This document shows, piece after piece, positions 1 to 5,075 of a DNA stretch of 8,292 nt (its first letter is position 1; each line of letters opens with the position of its first letter). Below the pieces are notes generated by a model. That model saw only the letters and a list, made by a program, of their open reading frames with translations, had not been told where the DNA came from and made no database searches. Both the position numbers and the translations under genes were made by a program. The stretch is from assembly GCA_035353855.1 (NCBI GenBank), contig DAOQAK010000074.1, forward strand, positions 6,280-14,571, in the 5' to 3' direction. The DNA comes from Bacteroidales bacterium. Its GTDB lineage: Bacteria > Bacteroidota > Bacteroidia > Bacteroidales > CG2-30-32-10.

Positions 1-247
1 CAGTTACATTATTTTTTAAGAAATCTCTACCAACACCGGATTTTAAATATTTTTCGTATTGCATAGCTTCGGCTCTTGAATCAAATTCTTTTGAAAAAAT
101 CAAAATCCATGGACCTTTGTTTTTAGTAAACTTTCCAAGTATTTCAGCATTATGTTCATAAATTCTACGATGAATATCATTAGTCTGCCCGGTATAATGT
201 TTACCGGAAGAAACACTTTTAAGAACATAGACAAAAAATTTCCCCAT
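1..247 (-). CDS. GIY-YIG nuclease-domain protein, copy 1 (3' end cut by window edge)
   Basis: The frame starts at ATG 247-245 and stays open to position 1, giving 82 codons. The tail matches copy 2 (323-577), which ends two codons later, so only about two residues and the stop are missing. It is a single-domain GIY-YIG protein of the short, standalone bacterial class. FVYV (residues 5-8) stands for the GIY element, YTG (18-20) for YIG, Arg27/Arg28 for the catalytic arginine, and Glu65 in YEKYLK for the metal-binding glutamate. It differs from copy 2 at 11 of 82 residues, none at these positions, so both copies appear intact. About 34 of 247 bases differ, so the duplication is not very recent. 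The family cleaves DNA with one metal ion; the target here is unknown. The gene follows a tRNA-Asn 3' fragment and a hairpin, with no ribosome binding site. Confidence 0.85.
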   Translation of the reverse strand, partial: MGKFFVYVLKSVSSGKHYTGQTNDIHRRIYEHNAEILGKFTKNKGPWILIFSKEFDSRAEAMQYEKYLKSGVGRDFLKNNVT

Positions 248-254
248 ACAACAA

Positions 255-279
255 AAAAGCCACTGATACCGTGGCTTTT
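255..279 (-). terminator. Hairpin with T-run, copy 1
   Basis: Bases 255-263 pair with 271-279 around a 7-base loop. On the minus strand a run of six T follows. It lies between nuclease copy 2 and nuclease copy 1, after the tRNA fragment. It is the repeat counterpart of the tRNA-Asn terminator at 585-609. Base pair A262-T272 here replaces G592-C602 there, so the stem is kept despite sequence change. Confidence 0.7.
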
Positions 280-280
280 G

Positions 281-319
281 CTCCCCCTGCTGTCCGCCAC
301 GGCGGATTGAACCAGCGAC
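281..319 (-). pseudogene. tRNA-Asn 3'-end fragment interrupted by a palindrome
   Basis: On the minus strand, bases 319-307 match the start of the T-arm of the tRNA-Asn at 611-684, and 292-281 match its last T-stem bases, the 3' acceptor strand and the discriminator. The part between is replaced by the perfect palindrome TCCGCCGTGGCGGA (306-293), which destroys the T-loop. No D-arm or anticodon arm is present, so this cannot make a tRNA. It marks the left boundary of the repeated unit. Whether it is a relic of insertion or a functional target or recognition site is unknown. Confidence 0.75.
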
Positions 320-322
320 ATA

Positions 323-577
323 TTAGTAATCAGTTACATTATTTTTTAAGAAATCTCTACCAACACCGGATTTTAAATATTTTTCATAACGCATAGCTTC
401 GGCTCTGGAATCAAATTCTTTTGAAAAAATTAAATTCCAAGGGCCTTTGTTTTTAGTAAACTTACCAAGCGTCCCTTCATTATGCTCAATAATTCTGCGT
501 TGAACATCCATTGTTTGACCCGTATAATGTTTACCAGAAGAAACACTTTTCAAAACATAAACAAAATATTTATCCAT
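323..577 (-). CDS. GIY-YIG nuclease-domain protein, copy 2
   Basis: This 84-residue protein consists almost entirely of one GIY-YIG domain. FVYVLKS (5-11) and YTG (18-20) form the paired motif, QRRIIEHN (26-33) carries the catalytic arginine, TKNKGPW (41-47) is the usual middle block, and YEKYLKSG (64-71) carries the conserved glutamate. Proteins of this length are complete members of the small standalone GIY-YIG group often labelled 'endonuclease' without known function. The ATG at 577-575 is supported by copy 1, which aligns without gaps from its own ATG. The start lies only five bases after the T-run of the tRNA-Asn terminator and has no Shine-Dalgarno sequence, so expression would need read-through of that terminator. 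The arrangement tRNA / hairpin / nuclease is repeated next door, which suggests that the nuclease gene and tRNA end travel together (inference). Confidence 0.88.
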   Translation of the reverse strand: MDKYFVYVLKSVSSGKHYTGQTMDVQRRIIEHNEGTLGKFTKNKGPWNLIFSKEFDSRAEAMRYEKYLKSGVGRDFLKNNVTDY

Positions 578-584
578 ACAACAA

Positions 585-609
585 AAAAGCCGCTGATAGT
601 GCGGCTTTT
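585..609 (-). terminator. Intrinsic terminator of tRNA-Asn
   Basis: Bases 585-593 pair with 601-609 (GC-rich core AGCCGC/GCGGCT, 7-base loop), and six T (588-583) follow in the minus-strand transcript. It begins two bases after the tRNA 3' end. The start codon of nuclease copy 2 lies just beyond the T-run. Because A-tracts flank the other side too, it could also work in the plus direction, but no plus-strand gene ends here. Confidence 0.75.
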
Positions 610-610
610 G

Positions 611-684
611 CTCCCCCTGCTGGACTTGAACCAGCGACCCTCTGATTAACAGTCAGATGCTCTAACCAACTGAGCTAAGGAGGA
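611..684 (-). tRNA. tRNA-Asn (GUU)
   Basis: Read on the minus strand from 684, a full cloverleaf can be folded. A 7-bp acceptor stem TCCTCCT/AGGGGGA has one G-T pair. The D-stem is GCTC/GAGC, the anticodon stem TCTGA/TCAGA carries loop CTGTTAA with anticodon GTT, the variable region has five bases, and the T-stem GCTGG/CCAGC carries loop TTCAAGT. The discriminator is G. The length is 74 bases and the CCA end is not encoded. A terminator hairpin follows immediately. The T-arm and acceptor 3' strand recur as a broken fragment at 281-319, so this gene is the intact member at the right-hand end of the tandem repeat. Confidence 0.95.
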
Positions 685-802
685 ATTTATTTTATGTTTT
701 AATTATTAAAAGAACGATATTTTTTACTCCTCCTTATTGATGCTATAACCTTCCGATAATTATCAGGATGAGTTAAAAAGGAATATTCATGTTTAAGGTG
801 TG

Positions 803-833
803 CAAAAGTAAAAGTAAATTTTGAATTCTCCAA
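803..833 (-). promoter_or_regulatory. Possible minus-strand promoter (TTG / TACTTTTG)
   Basis: On the minus strand TTG (833-831), a 20-base spacer and TACTTTTG (810-803) fit the Bacteroidota primary sigma factor pattern TTG-N19-21-TAnnTTTG. The first gene downstream is the tRNA-Asn, whose 5' end is about 110 bases further on, a long leader for a tRNA. AT-rich DNA gives such matches by chance, so this is tentative. Confidence 0.35.
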
Positions 834-851
834 TAATATTTTTAAAATTTG
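821..851 (+). promoter_or_regulatory. Possible promoter of the PfkB kinase gene
   Basis: TTG (821-823), a 19-base spacer and TAAAATTTG (843-851) resemble the Bacteroidota pattern, with one extra base inside the -7 element. Transcription would begin a few bases before the ATG at 868, giving a leader of about ten bases. It overlaps the minus-strand candidate at 803-833. Confidence 0.3.
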
Positions 852-867
852 CAAAAAAATATATTTT

Positions 868-1833
868 ATGAAGAAAATTTTGGGTATTGGAAATGCGTTG
901 GTTGACTTGATGACACAAATAAATGATGATTCTTTACTTTCGGAATTAAAACTTCCTAAAGGAAGCATGCAGCTTGTCGATAAAAATGTTTCGCGTAATA
1001 TTATTGAAAAAACAAAAAATTTTAAACGTACCATTACAAGTGGAGGTTCTGCAGCAAATACCATACATGGGCTTTCAAGTTTAGGTATAAAAACTGGATT
1101 TATTGGCAAAGTTGGAAAAGATGAAATGGGTAAGTATTTTAAGGATGATATGGAGAAAAACAAAATTAAAACATATCTACTTGAAAGCAGTTCAGATTCA
1201 GGAGTTGCTGTTGCTCTTGTAAGCCCTGATGGTGAAAGAACTTTTGCCGTACATCTTGGTGCAGCAGTAGAACTTATTGCAGAAGATATTAAAACGGAAT
1301 TTTTTAAAGGATACGACCTTCTTCATATAGAAGGTTATCTTTTACAGAATTATTCTCTTATTGAAACAGCTTGTGGTTTGGCTAAAAAAAATGGATTAAA
1401 GGTTTCCCTTGATCTTGCAAGTTTTAATGTTGTGGAAGCTCATCGCGACTTTTTGGAATATATCAGTAAAGAATATGCAGATATTATATTTGCAAACGAA
1501 GATGAAGCTAAAGCAATGACTGGTCATCATCCCGAAGAAGCTTTAAACCATATTGCGCAATGGTGCGATGTAGCTGTAGTGAAAACTGGTAAAAAAGGGT
1601 CGCTGGTAAAAACAAACGGAGAAATATTTAAAATAGATTCAATAAATACAAATGTTGTTGATACTACTGGTGCGGGAGATTTATATGCAGCAGGATTCCT
1701 TTTTGGTTTATTAAATGAAATATCTATTAATGAATGTGGACGAATAGGTTCATTATTGGGTAAACATGTGATTGAACAGATTGGAGCTAAAATACCTGAT
1801 GATGTTTGGGGAGAAATAAAAAAGATGATATAA
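868..1833 (+). CDS. PfkB-family carbohydrate/nucleoside kinase (adenosine kinase-like)
   Basis: This 321-residue protein has normal full length for the ribokinase/PfkB superfamily, which phosphorylates sugars or nucleosides with ATP in the cytoplasm. The N-terminus MKKILGIGNALVD and the block LPKGSMQLVD (29-38) are typical of the adenosine kinase-like branch in Bacteroidota. GGSAANT (59-65) is the first PfkB signature, where the substrate sits. DTTGAGD (265-271) is the second signature, with the anion hole and the catalytic base Asp271. AYADIIFANEDEA-type sequence near residues 203-214 is the usual N-x-x-E metal/ATP region. No Shine-Dalgarno precedes the ATG, as usual in this phylum; the start is fixed by the conserved first strand. 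The gene stands alone, ending at a shared bidirectional terminator. The phosphate acceptor (adenosine, ribose, fructose or another sugar) cannot be fixed from sequence. Confidence 0.93.
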   Translation: MKKILGIGNALVDLMTQINDDSLLSELKLPKGSMQLVDKNVSRNIIEKTKNFKRTITSGGSAANTIHGLSSLGIKTGFIGKVGKDEMGKYFKDDMEKNKIKTYLLESSSDSGVAVALVSPDGERTFAVHLGAAVELIAEDIKTEFFKGYDLLHIEGYLLQNYSLIETACGLAKKNGLKVSLDLASFNVVEAHRDFLEYISKEYADIIFANEDEAKAMTGHHPEEALNHIAQWCDVAVVKTGKKGSLVKTNGEIFKIDSINTNVVDTTGAGDLYAAGFLFGLLNEISINECGRIGSLLGKHVIEQIGAKIPDDVWGEIKKMI

Positions 1834-1848
1834 CTTTAATTTATAAAA

Positions 1849-1878
1849 AAAAAGCAACTTCACCAGTTGCTTTTTTTT
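1849..1878. terminator. Bidirectional intrinsic terminator
   Basis: AAAAAGCAACT (1849-1859) pairs with AGTTGCTTTTT (1865-1875) around a 5-base loop, with T-runs in both directions. It lies 15 bases after the kinase stop and 29 bases after the stop of the convergent exported-protein gene, so it can serve both. Confidence 0.85.
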
Positions 1879-1906
1879 ATAATCCAAAATACCTAAACCA
1901 ATATAA

Positions 1907-3100
1907 TTATTCTTTAACAAATCTTTTTATTATTGTTCCTTCTGCACATTCAGCTTTAATGAAGTATACTCCTTTTCCAAGATCGGAGATATTGATTTTT
2001 GTGTTTTTATTTTTTGCAGATTTTGTAAACAATAATTTTCCTTGAACATTATATACGTAGAAATTTACATTTTTAATATTTTCATATGAAACAGAAATAA
2101 CATCAGTTGCAGGGTTTGGATAGATTTCAAAAGAATATGTTGCATCAGGTGTATGTGGAATACTTGTAAATATTGAATTTGAAGGTTCTGATTCACATCC
2201 ATTTTCTGTAACAATTACGTAATAGGTATCAACAGTTGTCGGAGTATATGTCTGGCCTGTTGCACCTGTTATTAATCCGGAAGAGTTATACCACTGGTTA
2301 CCTGTAGTTGCCGATGATGAAAGATAAGTCCCGATCTGTGTAATTACCGGAGTAGCTGGCAAATCTTTTACTGTTACAGTAGTGCTAATATATGAAGGAC
2401 AACCAGCCAAAGTACCTGTAACAGTATATATGGTAGTTGTATCCGGTTCAACTGTTATGGAATTATTTATTGCTAAGTTGCTCCAAACATAAGCAGTAGA
2501 ATTTCCATTTGCTGTTAATGTAGTTTGTTCCCCTTTACAGATGGTTGGATTTACCGGGCTTATACTTACTGAAGGAGCTGTACAAGCGTCCTGTACTGTT
2601 AAAAAACAATTTTTTGCCTGGGTTTCAGTTGCAGCAAAAGAAGCATAAAATGTTACAGGACCTGTTCCATTAGCAGGAGCAGTCCATGAATAAACCCATG
2701 ATGATTGAAGTTGATTTGAAACACATGACTTATTGGAATATACTGTGAATCCGGCTCCGCTTGCAAAGTAACCTACTTTATTACCTCCTGCTGTTTCGGC
2801 TGTTATTTCCAGGCCGTACTGAGCGGAGTTTGGAGCTTTACAGGTAATAGAATATACTGTTCCTCCAATAAATCCTGTTGATGGGATATCGGTAATAATC
2901 CAACCAGTTACATTTAACCCTTCTGTAAAATGGCATTGAGTCATACCATTACCACTACAGTCATTATAATTATCACCGGGAGATCCGCTATATCCGGGAC
3001 CTTGTTGACCATCTGTCCAGCAGAAAGCAGATTTATCTACATAAATCAATGAAAAAATAAGGACAGCAATAACTGACAGGATTGTAATTTTCTTAATCAT
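1907..3100 (-). CDS. T9SS-exported protein with choice-of-anchor V-like, Ig-like and sorting domains
   Basis: This 397-residue secreted protein starts with a signal peptide (KK, then a hydrophobic stretch to about residue 27). Residues 34-170 resemble the choice-of-anchor V / Reeler-like region: GYSGSPGDN (36-44) precedes a Cys/His pair, and WVYSWTAPANGTGPVTFYASF (135-155, read as two blocks) matches its C-terminal strands. Usual members have CxxCH, while here the spacing is C48-x7-C56-H57. Residues 175-246 and 247-312 are two Ig-like repeats; the second has the common NQWYNSSG...GATGQTYTP pattern. Residues 323-397 form a type A sorting domain, with IYPNP at 326-330, NVQGK and GVYFIKA. That predicts export by the type IX system and anchoring or release at the surface. 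An adhesin or surface role is inference; no enzymatic motif is visible. A good promoter lies upstream at 3183-3213. Confidence 0.88.
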   Translation of the reverse strand: MIKKITILSVIAVLIFSLIYVDKSAFCWTDGQQGPGYSGSPGDNYNDCSGNGMTQCHFTEGLNVTGWIITDIPSTGFIGGTVYSITCKAPNSAQYGLEITAETAGGNKVGYFASGAGFTVYSNKSCVSNQLQSSWVYSWTAPANGTGPVTFYASFAATETQAKNCFLTVQDACTAPSVSISPVNPTICKGEQTTLTANGNSTAYVWSNLAINNSITVEPDTTTIYTVTGTLAGCPSYISTTVTVKDLPATPVITQIGTYLSSSATTGNQWYNSSGLITGATGQTYTPTTVDTYYVIVTENGCESEPSNSIFTSIPHTPDATYSFEIYPNPATDVISVSYENIKNVNFYVYNVQGKLLFTKSAKNKNTKINISDLGKGVYFIKAECAEGTIIKRFVKE

Positions 3101-3182
3101 ATATTTAATTTTTTTGGGTTAGCACTTTATAATTTATTTTGTGATAGTCGGGAAAGAAATAAAGCTAAAATTTCTTACTAAA

Positions 3183-3213
3183 CAAATGTAATAAATTGAA
3201 AAGGCAGATGCAA
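3183..3213 (-). promoter_or_regulatory. Promoter of the T9SS-exported protein gene
   Basis: On the minus strand TTG (3213-3211), a 20-base spacer and TACATTTG (3190-3183) match the Bacteroidota -33/-7 consensus (TTG, TAnnTTTG) fully. It gives an AU-rich leader of roughly 75-80 bases before the ATG at 3100. Confidence 0.55.
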
Positions 3214-3469
3214 TATTGAATTTATTAAAAAAGGTAATCAATAGGTATGTGTAGATAATATTATATTTTTTGTCTGCCAATAGATTTTATTTTATGATAT
3301 ATTTTTTATATAATAATGTTATTTTTACAAAAGTATTATTTAAATTTTTAGAATTACAAATTTTTTCAAAAAAAATTATCATCATAATGTTTAAAGCTCA
3401 TATTTTTAAGAGTTCTTTCAATAAATGTTTATCTTCATTTTGCAAAGATGAATGTGTGGTGTTAAGTCT

Positions 3470-3506
3470 AATATATCACATTGATTTTATCGAAATGTGA
3501 TATATT
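3470..3506. promoter_or_regulatory. Perfect 13-bp inverted repeat, possible operator or RNA hairpin
   Basis: AATATATCACATT (3470-3482) and AATGTGATATATT (3494-3506) are exact reverse complements around an 11-base spacer, which itself can add a GAT/ATC pairing. The right arm recurs imperfectly as a direct repeat: ATGTGATATATT (3495-3506) and ATGTGATTCATT (3511-3522) share 10 of 12 bases at a 16-base period. No T-run follows, so a terminator is unlikely. It sits about 100 bp upstream of the methyltransferase -7 element, so a transcription factor site is possible; the factor is unknown. Confidence 0.5.
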
Positions 3507-3603
3507 CTGTATGTGATTCATTTTTCGATGAACTCAGAATAACCGCCATTTCAAAATCAACTAACACTAGTACTCTTTAAATCTAAGCTTTTATACATTT
3601 TGT

Positions 3604-3611
3604 TACCTTTG
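3604..3611 (+). promoter_or_regulatory. -7 element of the methyltransferase-Nudix operon
   Basis: TACCTTTG matches TAnnTTTG exactly, 25 bases before the ATG at 3637. No good TTG lies 19-21 bases upstream, so a weak or activator-dependent -33 is implied if this promoter is real. No competing site is evident between it and the gene. Confidence 0.45.
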
Positions 3612-3636
3612 TACGTATTTTATCAAGAAATGTTTT

Positions 3637-4629
3637 ATGAAAAAAAAAGTTTCTCCGGGAGAAATAACTGAATATGTCCGCCATTTCCAGAAAAGCCGTA
3701 TTTTATTGACTGCTTTAGAATTTGGAATTTTTACGATTTTAGATAAAAAACCATTGACATCGAAAATTGTTGCAAAAAAAATTAAAGCAAATGCACGTGC
3801 TACAGATAGACTTATGAATGCTTTAACAGCATTAGGGTTTTTAGAAAAAAAGGGAATTTTATTCAGTAATGCTGAACACTCTGAAAAGTATTTTGTATTT
3901 GGCAAGCGTGATTTTATGTCGGGGCTTTTGCATTCCATTAATGTTTGGGATACATGGACAAATTTAACGGAAAGCATAAAAAAGGGAAGATCTGTTATTG
4001 TAAGGCCTAAATTGATTAATAATCGAAACAAAGAATGGCTTAAAGTTTTTATCAATGCTATGCATTATCGTGCATTACGCCAGGCGCCGGATATCGTGAA
4101 GCTTATCGACATGAAAAATATTAATCGGGTTCTTGACATTGGCGGTGGAAGCGGTGCTCATGCTATGGCTTTTACTGATGCGGGAAAGCAAATTACAGCA
4201 ACAGTTTTCGATTTACCCAATATTATACCTATTACAAAAAAATTTATTAAAGAAAATGGGTATTTAAAAAAAGTTGACACTTTTGCCGGCGATTATAATA
4301 AATGTGAACTTCCTAAAGGATATGACCTTATTTTTATTTCAGCTGTGGTTCATATAAATTCATATTCCGAAAATATTAGGCTTATGAAGAAATGTGTAAA
4401 AGCATTAAACCCCAAAGGAGTAGTTGTTATACAAGATCATGTTATGAAAGATAACAGGACCGAACCTGTGCAGGGAGCTATGTTTGCATTGAATATGCTT
4501 GTTGGAACAGAAAAAGGCGACACTTATACCGAATCGGAAATCAAGGAATGGTTCCAAAAATCAGGACTTCATTTTGTTAAGAGAATTCCGGTAGCAATGG
4601 GAAATTCACTAATAATAGGAAAAAAATGA
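3637..4629 (+). CDS. SAM-dependent O-methyltransferase (acetylserotonin/hydroxyneurosporene OMT-like)
   Basis: This 330-residue protein has the two-part layout of the class II O-methyltransferases. Residues about 8-110 form the N-terminal winged-helix dimerisation domain (HFQKSRILLTALEFGIFTIL, then a helix-turn-helix-like stretch ending in TALGFLEKKG). Residues about 160-330 form the Rossmann methyltransferase domain. Motif I is VLDIGGGSG (165-173), which binds S-adenosylmethionine. FDLPN (191-195) carries the Asp that contacts the ribose, GDY includes Asp219, and AVVHINSY includes His239 where plant and bacterial relatives have the catalytic-base LHDW motif. The Trp and Asp after that His are not conserved, so catalysis may differ. 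Relatives methylate hydroxyls on polyketides, indoles, carotenoids and bacteriochlorophyll; no biosynthetic neighbours point to a substrate. A Nudix gene follows 11 bp downstream on the same strand. Confidence 0.85.
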   Translation: MKKKVSPGEITEYVRHFQKSRILLTALEFGIFTILDKKPLTSKIVAKKIKANARATDRLMNALTALGFLEKKGILFSNAEHSEKYFVFGKRDFMSGLLHSINVWDTWTNLTESIKKGRSVIVRPKLINNRNKEWLKVFINAMHYRALRQAPDIVKLIDMKNINRVLDIGGGSGAHAMAFTDAGKQITATVFDLPNIIPITKKFIKENGYLKKVDTFAGDYNKCELPKGYDLIFISAVVHINSYSENIRLMKKCVKALNPKGVVVIQDHVMKDNRTEPVQGAMFALNMLVGTEKGDTYTESEIKEWFQKSGLHFVKRIPVAMGNSLIIGKK

Positions 4630-4640
4630 TATAAGTATTC

Positions 4641-5075
4641 ATGACATACATATACAAATATCCTCAAATAGCTGTAACTGTTGACATAATTATTTTTACA
4701 AAAGAAAAAAATGATATTTATGTCTTGCTTATTCAGCGTAGTAATCCTCCATTTGAAAATATGTGGGCTTTTCCCGGAGGGTTTGTTGAAATTAACGAAA
4801 CATTGGAAAATGCTGCAAAAAGAGAACTTGAAGAAGAAACAAAAATATGCAGAGTTGAATTAAAGCAGTTCTATACTTTCGATGCAGTTGAACGTGATCC
4901 ACGTCAGAGAACGATTTCAGTTGTATTCACAGGATATGTTCCTTCAAAGGATATTTTTTATTCTGCTGCTGATGATGCGAATAATGTTAAATGGGTTAGG
5001 ATAAAGGAAATTGATGAACTGGCATTTGATCACAAAGAAATACTTCAGAAAGCTATCAATGATTTACTACAATGA
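4641..5075 (+). CDS. Nudix hydrolase (ADP-ribose pyrophosphatase-like, COG1051 type)
   Basis: This 144-residue single-domain protein has normal family length. The Nudix box occupies Gly47-Ile69: G-x5-E-x7-REL-EEE-TKI, with Glu62, Glu65 and Glu66 as likely metal ligands. The box is canonical except that Lys68 stands where Gly is usual. WAFPGGFVE before it, the FDAVERDPRQR block (80-90) and the LAFDH motif near residues 127-131 are typical of the ADP-ribose pyrophosphatase/NrtR-like branch, which hydrolyses nucleoside diphosphates linked to another moiety. No winged-helix regulator domain follows, so it is an enzyme rather than an NrtR-type repressor. It begins 11 bp after the methyltransferase stop, so the two are probably cotranscribed. 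Its last 9 bp overlap the 3' end of the opposing patatin gene. The exact substrate is not determinable. Confidence 0.92.
   Translation: MTYIYKYPQIAVTVDIIIFTKEKNDIYVLLIQRSNPPFENMWAFPGGFVEINETLENAAKRELEEETKICRVELKQFYTFDAVERDPRQRTISVVFTGYVPSKDIFYSAADDANNVKWVRIKEIDELAFDHKEILQKAINDLLQ

Larger units (their letters stand above)
1..638 (-). repeat. Tandem direct repeat of a tRNA-3'-end / hairpin / GIY-YIG unit
   Basis: Positions 1-292 align to 331-622 at a constant offset of 330 with no gaps, covering the nuclease gene, the hairpin and the start of the tRNA-derived end. The match continues through the remnant 281-319, which aligns to tRNA positions 611-638 apart from a palindromic insertion. Beyond 319 and 638 the copies diverge abruptly: one joins the 3' end of nuclease copy 2, the other continues into the rest of the tRNA. 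Read on the minus strand, the complete unit is 638 to 320, about 319 bp, running from the T-arm of the tRNA to just past the nuclease stop. No transposase, integrase or terminal inverted repeats are visible. The boundary inside a tRNA gene resembles the att sites of tRNA-targeting elements, but the unit carries only the nuclease. Confidence 0.8.
3101..3636. other. AT-rich 536-bp intergenic region between divergent genes
   Basis: No convincing gene is present. A 76-codon plus-strand frame at 3270-3500 is rich in Phe, Ile and Lys, as expected from translated AT-rich spacer, and lacks a family signature. The region holds the minus-strand promoter at 3183-3213, the inverted repeat at 3470-3506 and the -7 element at 3604-3611. 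A further weak minus-strand match, CAA at 3357-3359 with CAAAAGTA at 3328-3335 (spacer 21), faces no nearby gene start. Confidence 0.6.

Noticed and set aside
100..321. Minus-strand frame of 73 codons spanning the tRNA fragment and part of nuclease copy 1
   Set aside because: It is out of frame with the real nuclease copy, which starts at 247 and aligns with copy 2 throughout. This frame translates tRNA and hairpin sequence.
1..684. Integrative element with a classic attL/attR pair at tRNA-Asn
   Set aside because: The partial tRNA copy looks like an att site, but no integrase, excisionase or cargo lies between the full tRNA and the fragment, only a 319-bp nuclease unit. A tandem module fits better.
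699..1163. Minus-strand frame of 154 codons opposite the PfkB gene
   Set aside because: Most of it lies antisense to conserved PfkB sequence and it has no recognisable domain. A possible minus-strand promoter at 803-833 lies inside it, downstream of its start, so does not support it.
3328..3359. Minus-strand promoter-like match in the AT-rich spacer
   Set aside because: The -7 match is good but the spacer is long, and a better promoter (3183-3213) lies closer to the gene. Chance matches are expected in such DNA.
3270..3500. Plus-strand frame of 76 codons in the intergenic region
   Set aside because: Its composition is that of translated AT-rich spacer, it has no family signature, and it ends within the inverted repeat.
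3603..4055. Minus-strand frame opposite the methyltransferase
   Set aside because: It is antisense to the conserved N-terminal domain of a well-supported gene.
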